Source: Rhyacichthys aspro (lineage: Eukaryota; Chordata; Actinopteri; Gobiiformes; Rhyacichthyidae). Taken from it: a stretch of DNA of 64,000 nucleotides. The DNA is taken from assembly GCA_036850595.1 (NCBI GenBank), contig CM072148.1, forward strand, positions 6,623,118 through 6,687,117, given 5' to 3'. Shown here one piece after another: positions 24,880 to 37,440 of the stretch. Under the pieces are notes generated by a model. It was given only the letters and a program-made list of their open reading frames with translations, made no database searches and was not told where the DNA came from. Numbering within the stretch: position 1 is the first letter of the stretch; each line of letters starts with the position of its first letter. Made by a program: the position numbers and the translations under genes.

Positions 24880-25030
24880 GTGGGAGGGGCAAGAAAACCC
24901 TCCTCAGTTCCAACGACATCAGCATTTTTTCGCAAATTTGCAATTAGTCTTAAGGGCCAGTGTAAATTAGGTCTCCTGACAAATGAGCTATCGGGACGGG
25001 ACATGAAGTTTCAATAAATCTGAGAGGCTG
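24880..25030. promoter_or_regulatory. candidate conserved non-coding element with GCAAATTTGC palindrome
   Basis: Contains the perfect 10-bp palindrome GCAAATTTGC (24932-24941), followed at once by a CAATTAG homeobox core. Further on are TGTAAATTAGG and a cluster of unusual CpG-containing words. The sequence is unique and non-repetitive. Confidence 0.35.
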
Positions 25031-27339
25031 CTCAGGGCACTGGTGTCCTCTTACTTTACAGCGAGCATCAAGACAGAGTCCCAGCAGACAGCAGGGAACG
25101 ATCCGAGGAATAAGCCCAAAGAGTAGCACTCACCGCAGGGATCCACACTGCCAAGCGCCTGCCTCTCTGCTCTCAAGCCTCCATAAAAGACCACTCCATA
25201 GGAAGAGAAAGCATTTCATGATGGAGATGTGAGAAGGGGATGAGTCTCCAAAGCCCTGATTAGAAGTCTCTAATGTGGGTAAACTAGCACCAGTGTCTGT
25301 GTCTTCACTCCTAACTTCATGGAAGAGACCACTTTAGACTGAGACACTGAGAGTGAGAGTGCCGTGGTCCCATTCAGGGGAGTCTAGAGTTGCGTCTCAT
25401 CACTGTTTAAACATATTAGAGCGGGGCCTGCGCTGCTGCTGATTTGATCTGCTGCCTCAGTGGAAAGACGTAAAATATAAGGTTTTACTTTTTAAAGACT
25501 ACGCAATTCTCTCTGCATGGTTATTGATGATGCATCAACTTACACATTTGGCCTTTGCACAGGAGGGCTGCTGGACAAGTATGACAGTTAATGGAGTTGG
25601 TTGAAGAAGCCTAAGCAGGGATCAGGTTCAAATGGATTCCAAGTTACTGTCCATTTAATCCAATTGTACAAAATAACACACCACAATAAAGTGCTGGTTA
25701 AGGTCGAGAAATGCGTTTAAAGGGATGGCAAACTGATGACAAAGCGAGGGAATGTAGGATGGGACGGTGAATAGCATTAAAGGCCCATTTGTCTACATTA
25801 CCTGTGTGAGAGGGAGTTGAAACTTCCACAAGAAGGAACAATAATGTGGTGGCAGGAGGGACTGCTTACTAGGTTATGGGCAGATGTAGCTCCAGATTGA
25901 ATTGTTAACAATCTGGATAGTTGGAAAGTACAGATAGAGACATCTGCATCATGTTACAGCGTGATGCCTGCAGTATCACATTAGATGACTTGTGTAGTGG
26001 CTATCTGATAAGTTTTATGGTGCTGCATTGCCTCAAGTAGTGGTACAACTACATTGATCTACCAAACAGTTTGAATACTCTCACTACAAAATAGCCCAAG
26101 ATACAAATCTATTCTTTCCTATTGACTGAGTGTTGGATCAGTCTAATAAGTTTGGCCTTGGTTTGATCAATGGTCAATTCTTTCAGCAATCTATGTGGGT
26201 GTATCAGGTGTTAGGGTATCTGTGCCATCCTTGAATTGGATTTGAGAATTAATATGCTTTTCATGAATAGCTAGAAGGCAGTGTTGTTTTTGCCCAAAGA
26301 CACCATCAAGACAACATCCACAACGTCACTAGATAATGGAACATTGACCAGACATTGTTATATGGCACTTTAGCCTGGTATATTCCAGCAGAAGCTTGAT
26401 TATCTTTCCAAAAATACTATAAAACAGCATCAAGAACAAGAGCAGCAGTAGACTTCAAAGGATAAAATGTGATGAATGAACATCTGTATCTACAATAAAA
26501 AATAAAATAAAATAAAAAATAAATGACTAGTAGCGTGAAGAGAGAAAACACTGGGACAATGGGGACAATATGTTGAATCAAAGATAAGTGAGTTGTTCCT
26601 CTCAGGAGAAAACTCTCTGCAGCTGCACACTTCCTGGCTGTGGCTGCACCGCTTGTGTTTTGCAGGCAGTATTGACACAAAGTAAGGCTGATAATTAAAT
26701 TACACGTGTTGTGGCGGTCCTGAGATACTCTGAATCATTAGCACATGTAGCGGGAGGAGGGAAGGGTGAGAGACAGGGTGCATGCTCAGATCAAGTTTGG
26801 AGCTTTCCATGATTTTAATTGTGCGCTACACAATAAAGCTTAACAACAAACAAACTGTTAATGATGATGGTGTAAAAAGGGAGCCAGTGATTCCAGTAAG
26901 CCTGGCCACTCATTCCTTGACATTCTTCCTGGACCAGGTCCCACACAGCATTTTCTGGAGGGAGAAATAAAACAGGGAGGGGAAAACATCAAGAGTTTTC
27001 CAGTTTGGCGTCTTCCCATCCATTATAACTATAAAGGCTTTCACACAAGTCCTTTGATGCACATCACTGATACGTGCCTCGGGGGCTTGCATTGCCTTCA
27101 TGGGAACAGTCTATCTCAGTGACAGCTGCAACAAAAGCACACAATCATGCAGAAATGTCACAAGCACACAATCACACTATCATATAAAATGGTAGCTGCT
27201 TAAATTATAATCTTGTTTAAAGACTGAAAGCATTTTTCCCGATAAGTCTCAAGGGGATCTGTGTAATGCCACGTCCCCTTAACTTACAAAAGACATCTAA
27301 ATGCAACAGTCCATTTCTGCAGCACATTAACCTGTAGTT
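25031..27339. other. intergenic DNA, no gene seen
   Basis: Mixed unique sequence and AT-rich stretches, with a short (AAAAT)n tract at 26493-26524. No exon-like segment was found. Confidence 0.68.
26493..26524 (+). repeat. (AAAAT)n tract
   Basis: About six imperfect AAAAT units. A simple repeat with no adjoining element visible. Confidence 0.8.
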
Positions 27340-27610
27340 TAGGGATGAATCTCTTCCCATCTCCCGCCCTGACTCCAGGCACGAGAGTCCAGTCCCTGTC
27401 CTAATTGAGTCAGCTCTCCTCTGCTGCTCGGACCTTATCGTATCACGCTTTCTAATTGACCTGCGCTGCTTCATAAGACAATGCGCCAGGAGCTTGACAA
27501 AAGTTATTAATTTTCACTTTGTCCAAGGCTCTGTCCCAATTAGGTCCCCTGGCTGGGGCCGACAGGGCAGCTAACGTGATTACAGGACAAGCTTATTAGT
27601 CTGCAGCAGC
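27340..27610. promoter_or_regulatory. candidate conserved non-coding element
   Basis: Carries CCTAATTGAGTCAGC, a homeobox core fused to a TGAGTCAGC AP-1/MARE-like site (27406-27414). It also has TTCTAATTGACC, AAGTTATTAATTTTC and CCCAATTAGG. Four TAATT-type cores in unique sequence within about 140 bp is dense. The - strand open frame here (27217-27474) has no recognisable product. Confidence 0.35.
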
Positions 27611-28450
27611 AAGGAGTAGAAGGAGGAAGAGCAGAAATGAGAACACACATCGTAGTCGGTGATTACTACAAAGACGCCAACACACAAAAATAATGTTCGG
27701 ATTTAATACACATTCAGCACTGAACACTTGACAAATATTTAGTTTTAACATAATGGACACAAGAATACAACATTTTCTTCAATAATACAGATAGTCTCGG
27801 TGTGTTCCACAAAATCTGCATTAACGTGATTTTGGCACGAGGCATTTGACTCATCTGTGCTGTCAGTGAGTGGGTAGAGATCAAGCAACTGACTCAATAA
27901 TCAGCTCATTTTTGTGTACGAGTATTGTATTTGGTGTACCTAACACCAGTTATGCTACAAGCTACAAGTCACTGAAAGCTTGACTAGGTTATGCTAAACG
28001 TAATGCATGACACCACATGAAACACTGAGTTATGCACAAGTTATGGATTGTTTTGTTTTTTCTTGTTTTTTCTCATTTAAGACTATGAAGCTGAGATCTA
28101 TCTGATGACATAATATTGCTAAAACTGCAAAACATTAAAACCTTAAGATAAGCAAGTAAAGTAGCCCACACATACGTTTTGGGATCTATGCAAAAATATA
28201 TTACTGCTATAGCTCTTTAGCATTCTCTCTGCTAATAGTGATCAAAAGTCTTCAATATATTTGGGTGTCAGTTTAATATACTTTTACTCAGGGCTGGTTC
28301 CGTTTTCACTTATTAAGTCAGTTATTAAGTTTGTAATACTTGTCATTTGTTTACAAAAGAAAAAAGTGAGTCATTGACCAAATGTCTGAAATGTAACTGT
28401 CAGAGTTTTTTTTGTATCAAGTTGCCTTTTTTTTGGTATCAAATTTACAG
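27611..28450. other. intergenic DNA, no gene seen
   Basis: AT-rich sequence. It ends in a T-rich tract and TTTACAG, read as a possible splice acceptor for the exon-like segment that follows. Confidence 0.65.
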
Positions 28451-28629
28451 TGAAAATACAGCAAAAAGGGTGTAGACTGGAAAAAGACTGGTTGAGAATG
28501 ACCAAAGTGAGTTCAGTGAAAGTTTACCAGGAGCAATGGCATCACTCCAGTTCTGACTCCTCGCCAAGCAGCTCTGAAACAGACAGTGACAAGCTTAACG
28601 GAAGCAATCACGCTCAGTTACCCATCCAG
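28451..28629 (+). other. putative coding exon of an unknown gene
   Basis: A 179-base open segment lies between a good acceptor (run of eight T, then AAATTTACAG, ending at 28450) and a donor CAG|GTACAC at 28630. Read with one base from a preceding exon, it encodes 59 further codons and leaves in phase 0. The product has a basic start (KIQQKGCRLEKDWLRMTK), a WHHSSSDSSPSSSETDSDKL stretch and ends HAQLPIQ. The Ser/Asp-rich segment looks like a natural regulatory-protein linker with casein-kinase-like sites. An internal ATG at 28498 could also start a protein. I do not recognise the family, and no linked exon is established. Confidence 0.35.
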
Positions 28630-31600
28630 GTACACTTTAAAGTCTTGGGATCACTCCACATTGCTCTTTGTCAAAAAATACCAAAAGATAAAAACAAAGG
28701 ACTAATTGTAATATAGCAAACACTTAATAAATAATAATAAGAAGAAGACTAGTAATGAAAGTCAAGGACTTTGGCCTAAAACACATGATAAAAGAATACA
28801 GCCGGATTTCAGCAAATTTCAGTTCCTTCCGAAAAAAAGTTGCTGATGATACTTCCAAAAAAAAAAAAAAAAAAAAAAGCCACAACAGCAGCCTGTATCC
28901 CGAGTGCTTTCAAGTTTAGTTACAGGGCTGTCATGTTCAATCAAACGCTGTTCCTAGGATTAAGATGGGAGATTTGAAGCCAGCTTGGTGAGAAGAAGAA
29001 AAAAAGTGATTCTTTAGATGGCGACTTCAATAGCCCTGAGTGCAAAATTACTACTGCACAACCATGCCCGTGGGGGCCATTTTAATGACAGCTCACAGAG
29101 ATTGGTTCACCCACCACGATTAAGGTTACCCTTCATGATCAGAGGCAGAGAAATACAAACAGTTAGTCCGGGAAAACAAGAGAGAGTTTTGACACAAAGA
29201 CACCTGCCCACTCAGCAACTCCGTGCATAGTTTCAGCCATGGGGCCTCGCCTGTAGCTACCTGGCTAACAAGTCCAAAGTCCTGTGGATGAGAGGAGAGT
29301 GACAGCCTGGCAAACTACTTCTCTCTGATTAATATTTCATCCTGGAACTTTGGCCCTAAGATGTATCAGACTCGTCTGAGATAACTTAGTGCTGAGACTA
29401 CAAAAGTAGGGACTTCAACCCATTTAAAATTTGTCTCTTGCAACTTTTTTGCAAACTTGTCAATGTTTTCACGCAAGGAATAAAGACTGATGATTATTCT
29501 ATCAGTACATCTCTGCAAGGAGGTCTTGACTATTTAATACATAGCAGGCAATCAAACTCAAGCTTGGAATCCACCTTTTGTTTTTTGTTTTTGTTTGTGT
29601 TTGCTATGTTATTGCAATGTGTTGCTTTTATCAATATTCAACAAAAAGGAAACTATGAAGATCTAAATTAGATGTTATCGTTTGACACTAATCACTGCAC
29701 AATTACAACAGATCTAATATAAACACAAAAAAAAGTTAACAGAGAATCAGAATGTTACAAATGGCAAACTAGGCATGGCTTCCTACAAAAAAGTGTTGAC
29801 AAATGTTGGGGACTATAGTAATTCAACATAGCATTCTACCCTGTGCTCATATGTCATCAGAGGTTTACAGAACTTTGGGGGTAAATATTTCTACTTTCAG
29901 ATTTTCCTGGCATGCCCAGTATGTAACACAATTTATCATACCCACTTAAGTTACGACATAACGAGGCATAATAAACAATGCAAGCCTTCATTTGATTATT
30001 TTCATTTTGTAGAAGTGTAATTTTTTTGAAACCCCATATACATTTGCTTGTTTTGTTTCCTGATCTGGCTCAAATATGATTCCATTATTTTAAAATCAGG
30101 CTTTGCACTGCACTGTGTGTGTCATCACCCGGTTTAGATGGCACACAAAGGCGTTCATTCTAACGTGTGGGGCACATCTTTGTGGAGAGTCCCCCACTTT
30201 TTGAACTTGTAAAATTCTTAACCATTCTGCTCTGTCACTTAGAGAAAATGAGAAGACGAGGATGCACAATCAATAAGCAGCAAAGGCAAAGTCCAATTAT
30301 GTAAAAGTGTAAATTATAGATTTGGTGTGATGCCAAGGACATGGACACTCTGCCGCTCTCTTGCTTATACACACTTCATTTCTTTCTCTCTATCGCACTC
30401 CACACACACAGACAACCAAAATATGAAAGAAAATATGAAATTCTAATGTTTTGAGCCACAAGCTATTTCAAGTGCAGTGTGACTACATAAAGCACATGTG
30501 AGACTATATTCAAATTTGGACTCTTCGGCATCAGGGCGCACATTTCACTGAAGGTTTATGAAAAATGCATCTATTAATTCATTATTTCGATTGAACCTGT
30601 ATTATAAAACCCGACACTGAAACACAACAGTGATTCTGTCTGCCTCAAGTTTCTATTTCCATAATTTAATTGAGGTCACAAAACCAGCTTTGAAGAAAGT
30701 CAAAAGTTATGGGGCACAAGCTTTGCCATATGTTTGCATTGACCTTTAATTTTGTGAAATGTGTGTTATACAATCCTCAGCTTCCATGGGTCAACCTCTG
30801 TGATTATTCACAGCGAAAAACTAGCAGCTGTTGACTCTGACAGCCACATTCCTCTCTAGCCTCCTGCGTTTCAATTTGTCTTACAGCAAAAGGCCCTTCC
30901 GTTTTTAAATACCAAGCAGGGCTTTTTCCCACACAGGTCCTGCTGAGGTGAAGAATCCCACTCCTGCCACCACAACTGCAGATACGCCAGGGTCTAGTGA
31001 GAGGTTAAAACATTCTGCCGATGGTGGAGGAGGAAAGATGAAGAGAAGGGGGAGGGCGATGAGGGTCTCTCTGACAGTCAGAAAACAGTCCCTCACAGCG
31101 CTTGCCCCAGCCTCGGCTGCAAAAACAACACTCAAATTCCTAACAGTGAGTGCCAGGTGGTCACAAGATGAATTCATCAGGGCAATGCATAACGCAAAAG
31201 GCGGAGATTATCACATCGCAGCAGCCCTAGGGCCATGGCAGCACAGGCTGATTGGAGACATGGAAGGAGGCCCAGGAGAGGCGCTGGTCTTCCCTCTGGC
31301 CAGCGGAGAGGTGTCGGTCCACTCCAGGGAGACATGGAGGAGTAAGGGAGAGACGAAGGGGGTGGGTGGTTCACAGTGATGGTTCACCTCGCTACAGGCA
31401 GCCCTCCCATTGGGGCAGGAGCAGGCTAGGAGAGGCCTGAAGGCCACACACACACCAATACACACTTGAATTCTATCTTTTCAAAGACACAAACACTATC
31501 TTTCTTCAGGATCCTTGGCAACATTTTTTCTTGTCATGGGACTTACAGTCCCAACAAGATAAGGGTTAATATCAAACAAGAGTGCTAGTAAGATTTGCCA

Positions 31601-31644
31601 CTGTAACCCTGCATTGTTCAATTGTTAAGTCTGGTGGTGGAGAG

Positions 31645-31646
<2 letters not shown>
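28630..31646. other. intergenic DNA, no gene seen
   Basis: AT-rich sequence with a poly-A run at 28857-28878. The 143-codon frame at 30948-31379 (+) overlaps long - strand frames through a stop-poor, GC-richer stretch. Its product is unrecognisable and has no clean splice flanks. Confidence 0.62.
28857..28878 (+). repeat. poly-A run (22 A)
   Basis: A pure run of 22 A. No retroposon body is recognisable upstream, so it is annotated as a homopolymer. Confidence 0.9.
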
Positions 31647-31731
<85 letters not shown>

Positions 31732-31760
31732 CGTGCGTGCGTGTGTGTGTGTGTGTATGT
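31647..31760 (+). repeat. (GT)n microsatellite with GTGC interruptions
   Basis: About 110 bp of GT dinucleotides, interrupted near its 3' end by a short run of GTGC units (about 31727-31740) and ending in GTATGT. The open frame of repeated Val-Cys codons across it is an artefact. It is likely to be length-polymorphic. Confidence 0.97.
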
Positions 31761-34529
31761 AAACGCATGTATGCCTTTTAAAGGTGATGGAAATCAAGAC
31801 TCATCTACGCGGTCCAACAAAACAACAGATTGTAAAAACAATGCTGCTGTCATTCAAGAGCTCATCGAAATGGCCATCTGGGAGAAATGTCAAATGTACA
31901 GGGCCATGATACTGAATATTTGTATAAATATGTCAGTGCAAGGGTAATGTATTCTGCTAGCAGATAAAAACAGACTACATCTGCAAAGAGTGGAAATATT
32001 TCCAAATCATATGATGTTTACCATTTGTATTTAATAACTTGAATTGAATAACTTTAGTTATTATTGCACTTATTTATTTCAATGTCATTGTAACAATCAT
32101 CTAGATTACAATACCAGCAGACACACATGCATAATATTTGTGAATTATAACTAACATGAGTGTTGAGCCTTATAGTGCTGTGGACATTAACTGAATGGAA
32201 AACAAGTGCTTCAATAGAAGGGCTTTCTTTATAATAATTTTTTCACCTTGTCACCTACACAATTCAAAACAGACTCCACAGTTTTCACTGCTTATAGTTA
32301 CAATACTTTTTTACATTCCATCTCCTAAAGTTATAAAGCTATAATAATAATGTTTTTGTTTCTTTTTTTAAATTTAAATATAAGTGTAAAAAGAAAAAGA
32401 CATGTTTTGCTGACTAAACTTCCAGAATAGAGGAGTCTGTTGTGGATGCACTGATAATCCTCTAATTAAAGTCAGTGCCAAAGAAACGTTTTACAAAAGC
32501 AGCATTCAGGAATAAGGATATAAGCAGAAACTGTTGTGCAAAATAAAAATTTGTAGTTTTGTGCTGTAGATTATTTTCTACTAAAACAAAGTACAATAAA
32601 TATGAAATTTGGTCATAGTCTAATTTTTATCAAAGTAAATACACTAAAAAATCTCACTGTCTTAAGAGTCATGTGATACAAGTACTTTTTCTTTTCCTTC
32701 ATGACTGGGGAAATCCTATACCACTATCACTTCTAGTGTACATGCAGTCACAATGTACAACAGTAAACAAATCAATACGTCAAGTCTGCCTATTGAATGG
32801 CCTCCACTCGAGCAAGAGTGTGTATAGCTCAAATCTTTTTGGAAAAATGTGCAGACAATGGAGCGAGCAGAGTAACATAGAGCTTTCTGTGTATTCTAGA
32901 GCACTTTGAGACAAACACCAGAAATACGCAGCCATTCCCTCACAGAGCAGTTCACATTTCTGTCCTGTTTCTCTTTGCTTATTCTACATCAATTATTGAC
33001 TGGCTAATTTGGTCTGCCGGGCCTGTGAGACGCTGTAGCACGGCCATGACAGCTTTATCTATTAGACTGAGCCCAATGACAGCCTTGTTCCGGCGGCGTG
33101 TTCGCGGGTGTGTACTGCCAATGTGTGTGACTGTTCATGCATGTACGCTCATGTGTGTGCACGTGTCATGTGCCCGCGCATCAGGGTTGGTGTCAGTGTG
33201 TGCGAGCGGGGTGGGGGGGTTAGGTGGGTCAGGCTCATTCTCAGTTGCATTAGCTCAGGAGCAGGGCTGGGACACATCTTAATCAATACACGAGAGTCAA
33301 TTACTGAGGAAGCGCGTGCTTAAGCAAGATCTGATTATTGGGTTCATGTTCAGTCCACCAAATGGACCGAATCAATGCGATGTGATATGTGCTGTACACC
33401 TCCCTCCCCTTCACCTCCTGTCACCTCGGCCTGTGCTGCCTCTCCGTCGGCTGTCCCCCACCCGCTCACATTCCTCCTGGACGCAGAAAGGAAGAGGAAG
33501 GGAGGCTGATCAAAGTGACACAGAGGAAGGATTTATGCTCCGGTGCGGCAGCTAACAGGACCGCGCTGAACTTGTCCAGACAGCACAAGTGTATTAAGAT
33601 GAAAAGACTGGAGGGGCTTAAAGCTCTTAACCAACCTTTAAATAAGTCAGATTTAGCCATGATTTATGAAGATAGAAGGAGGAAAAAAAGACTTAATATC
33701 ACAGAGAGAGCCAAAACTCACTCTTAAGCGAAATCAAATGACCCAGTCTTCCAAATCCAATGTATTTATCCATTTTCAATTAACACATAATAAAAGAATA
33801 TTAATAAGTGTGACTTCAAGCTCAATGGCGAAACAAACTGAACTCAGAAAACAGCAGAATAGACCACACTGGTGCAGTCACTCTCTGTCCCTCATTTTAA
33901 GGCAGATTTCTGACCATGAGCTGCTGCAGCAGTAAATTAGTAAATGGTATCAGGATTCAAACAGCTCCTCCTCATCCGAGATTTTTTTCCTCCAATTTTT
34001 TTTAAACACTTAGTTTAAATTTGATCAAATTTAGGCCAGTCCTTTCGATTGTTGATTTTATCTTGTGTCTTGACCATTCACTTTCATGGTTTTTGTTTTG
34101 TACAGTGTTTGTAAGTGCTTTATTTATGCATAGTATATATTTTTTATTTTAGTTTTTATATATAAATACTGTAAAACTGCATCACAATATAGCGACTTTT
34201 GTCTTGTAAAGATCAATGTTCAAGATTAGGTAATGGCACAGGACGTAATAAATTAGTCAGTTTTTATTCAAACCAAATCATCAATCATGCTTTGCCTAAA
34301 ATTGTCTTTATGAACTAAATGTGAATGTTGTAATTATTTTGAACAGGAAATGTTTTATTTCATATAGCAGACATTTTGGAAAGTTATATTTTAATTTCTC
34401 TCAGACCAGGTTGTATCTCAAAAAGCTGTGTTTCTTAAGCTTTGATAAGTCCATTCTTCCAGAGTAAAATACACAGCAGCTTAATCATATCTTATGTGTA
34501 TTGTTTCTAAAGTGTGTTTGGATTTGTGC
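31761..34529. other. intergenic DNA, no gene seen
   Basis: AT-rich to about 32900. Then a GC-richer part (33000-33600) with GT/GC-rich words and overlapping ORFs on both strands. No recognisable protein and no convincing splice-flanked segment were found. Confidence 0.66.
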
Positions 34530-34700
34530 GGCTGATGCTTGGTGCTGATTTGCGAGAGCACTGCGGGCCCTGCTGCTTTTCATCATGTCATATCAGAGCA
34601 GTATAATGATATCTAACATTCTGCACCTTCTCCTCAACCACCGAGTTCAATGAGGAATGAAACTAGTGCCGAGCTTCGCGTTGCATTGTAGTATTTTCAA
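34530..34700. promoter_or_regulatory. candidate regulatory block
   Basis: Unique balanced sequence with TGATTTGCGAG, CATCATGTCATATCAGAGC and ATAATGATATCTAAC, between AT-rich flanks. Evidence is texture only. Confidence 0.22.
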
Positions 34701-35849
34701 GGGCTTTGTCTTTGTGTTTTAGAAATCAGTGGGTGCGATTCTTTTCTTGTTTCAACATTTGGCTGTCATACTTGCCTTTATTCAGGATTCCGTTTGGTGT
34801 GCTGCTCCTGTCTATAGCCCGTCAACTTATCAAGATGGATAACACAGTGGGTTACTGGGCTTCCACGCCACAGCTCAAGCCCCTCCTCGACCGGGAACCC
34901 CACCTCACTGTTGGAGCGCTTCTTTATTTACCTGACTGAAAAATTGCACCTGGAACATGGTGGACACAACAAAGCAGAGAGCGATGAAAAAGAGGGCGAT
35001 GAGAAGCCGGGTGGTAGGGAGAAGACCAACAAGGCAAGAAATCAATAGCCCAGAGATTTTTAACTAAGGGTTTTTTTTCCCTCTCACTCTCTGTCTTTTT
35101 TTATCTCGTAAGCTGCCAAACATCACCAGTGAAACTTGCACGAGGCAGTCGTTGCCAGAGGGTGAATCATAGCAATATTGATTTGATTATGTAAAAGCTC
35201 GGTGGAACCTCAAGCCAGATGCAGAAATAACTCCTCACCTAGGTCCTGTGGGAGAGTGCACACACTGGTTTGGAGCGAGACGGACAGAAGAGAATGGTGA
35301 AGAAAAATATTGTTGAGGATAAAAGCATAATTACATCCCTTACAGCTAAAATACACTTTTACTATTTCCCTGATATCACTTCCTTTCCCTTGCTCCCCTC
35401 CCTCCGTCCTCGCTGGATGATAATTAACACTGCTTTATACTGTACTGAATTAGAGGCTGACAGTTATGAACTCTGCTGCTACACACCTAGGAGCGGGCTA
35501 CTCCGGCTCATCACATCTGTGTGTTGGCAGACGGAAAAGAAGGCAGAGCGTATTTGGATTCTGATCTATGGCACCCTCTTCTGGATCCACTATCTCTGAC
35601 TATCGTCTCCACAGAGGATGAGGGAAACACACCACACACCTTCAACTGCTTTGTTCTCGAATTAGACTTTGGGTAAAGAATATACAATGTGGCTTAATTT
35701 TATGGCAATAAAAAGCTAAAAATGTCTGCCTGTGCTTCAGTAATCTAATGCAAAAAAAAAGAAAAAAAAGAATGAAAATAGATATGTGAAGGCCTATGAG
35801 GATTACGATACTCCCACATAGGATTTAGTGACTAATCTCTTTGCCGGAG
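34701..35849. other. intergenic DNA, no gene seen
   Basis: Mixed sequence. The frames at 34706-34939 and 35270-35599 (+) have no recognisable product. A-rich tract at 35752-35771. Confidence 0.66.
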
Positions 35850-36110
35850 CGCACAATTGCCAGGTTAGACTAAAAGTGCTTCTGGGTAGCCACTAATTGG
35901 GCCACCTTTTCTTTCCAGTGCATTATGGGAGCCACTCATCCAGGGGTCTGTCTTTAACTGCCCTAAATTATGATTCCACCTCAGTGAATCTTCAACCCCA
36001 TCAAATGACTGGAACATCCTGGTCAGCTCTGATAATTGGCCCGGGCTGGAGTTTCATGTAAAATACTAATCAGATCACATGAGTGGTGGGAGTGTCTTCA
36101 AAGGGAAGAT
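35850..36110. promoter_or_regulatory. candidate conserved non-coding element with paired TAATTGG sites
   Basis: Two similar sites, TAATTGGGCC (35894-35903) and TAATTGGCCC (36033-36042), lie about 140 bp apart. Between and around them are TTATGATTCC and ACTAATCAGATC. The repeated homeobox-plus-GGCC word suggests paired binding sites. Conservation is untested. Confidence 0.35.
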
Positions 36111-36649
36111 GGGGTTTCACTGAATCTATCTGAGCGTGTGATTAGGTGGGTATAAGACGGGCCAGAATAACAGATCTCATTAGACTGGACTGTATGCCCA
36201 CACGACAATTTATTTATATTTTTTATTTTTTCAGAGCATTTTGCTTCTCTGGCGTCTGCGTTTGGTGGTACTATAATACAAAGCAGATCTGAAAACGCTT
36301 TTATTCCTTTGTCTCCTGTAGCTGTCACACTGACACAATAGTTACTGCTACAGCTATTAAAAACTAATTTAAATGGATCTGTCTTTTTGCTAAATGTGTA
36401 TGAATAGATCTTATTTTAATATTGTAAATTGTGTTGGCTTTTTGGCATGCTAAAAATGCACTCTATGGCATTTTATTCCATCTTTAATCAAGGGTAAAAC
36501 AAAGATATAAACCTAAAATATTTAATTCATGTTAAATTATTTTATAGTTGTTTTTTATCTTTTTGGTGTTAAATACATGTGTAATAAATATGTAAATGTA
36601 TTGCAAATATGGCATTTTTTCATTGTTGTTTCCACCTAAAAATACCAAC

Positions 36650-37440
36650 CTGCAGTCAAAGTGGCCGACGTTATTTTTTTAAATGAAAATTGGAAAAGCA
36701 GCCCATAATTGAAGCTGGCTTTGTCGCCGATTGAATTTCTCCCTCATTCTGCGTGATTAGGTATTAATGTGATTTAGCGTGGAGGAATGCATGGTTTCAT
36801 ACCTAAATGACATTGACTGCTTTAAAAGTAAACATCAATTCCAGATGCACATAATCATATTACCGGGCTAATCAACATTGATTTTTTTAGTCAGATCAAG
36901 ACAATGCAAATAAAATAAAAGGCATTCTACCATGAGAAAATGTGCACGGCAGCGCTTGAAGGACAGGCCGCACTTGGAGTCAAACTTTTGTTATGAAATC
37001 TGTCCACACCCCTATTGTACTGTTATCTGCTAAATGTGGAGTATGCATGTAGCAAGCCCTTCTCTCTCTGTGATGGAGTGATAATAACACTGGAGCTCTT
37101 AATTAAGGTCTATTTCAGTGAGAAGCTCTGACTCCTGTAAGCCCCCTCTTCAGAATAAGGATAATTCCCATTCATTTCCAAGATCTTTTAATGATCACTC
37201 CCACACTGGACTGAACCCCCAAATAATACCACGACTCAATCAGCGTATTCCACAATCAATTCAGAATGGATTTCCTTAGCTGCTGATTACTTTAATAACT
37301 TCTACATATCTATTAGCAAATGGCCATGTGAATCTTTGTGATGATTATCATTTAGCTGGGAAAGGGGAGGGCTATAATTTAATTAGGCCCCAATATTGCA
37401 TTTCCCAATTATACTCTAGTAATGCAAGTTTCTTTTATTA
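36650..37440. promoter_or_regulatory. strongest candidate conserved non-coding element cluster
   Basis: About 800 bp of unique AT-rich DNA with an exceptional density of homeobox-like cores. It includes TAGGTATTAATGTGATTTAG, GGGCTAATCAACATTGATT, CTTAATTAAG (37098-37107, palindromic) and ATTTAATTAGG. It also has a POU octamer ATGCAAAT at 36904-36911. There is no coding frame and little simple repeat. This is the typical look of an ultraconserved developmental enhancer of the kind found near transcription-factor genes. Whether it acts on bnc2 or another neighbour is unknown. Confidence 0.42.

Noticed and set aside
24523..25017. 164-codon open frame, + strand
   Set aside because: It opens on a non-ATG codon, gives a composition-driven cysteine-rich product with no motif, and crosses an enhancer-like block. 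A chance frame is the simpler reading.
30948..31379. 143-codon open frame, + strand
   Set aside because: It overlaps long - strand frames in a stop-poor stretch. The product is unrecognisable and no clean exon boundaries are seen.
31582..31947. 121-codon frame across the GT repeat
   Set aside because: Most of it is Val-Cys from the microsatellite.
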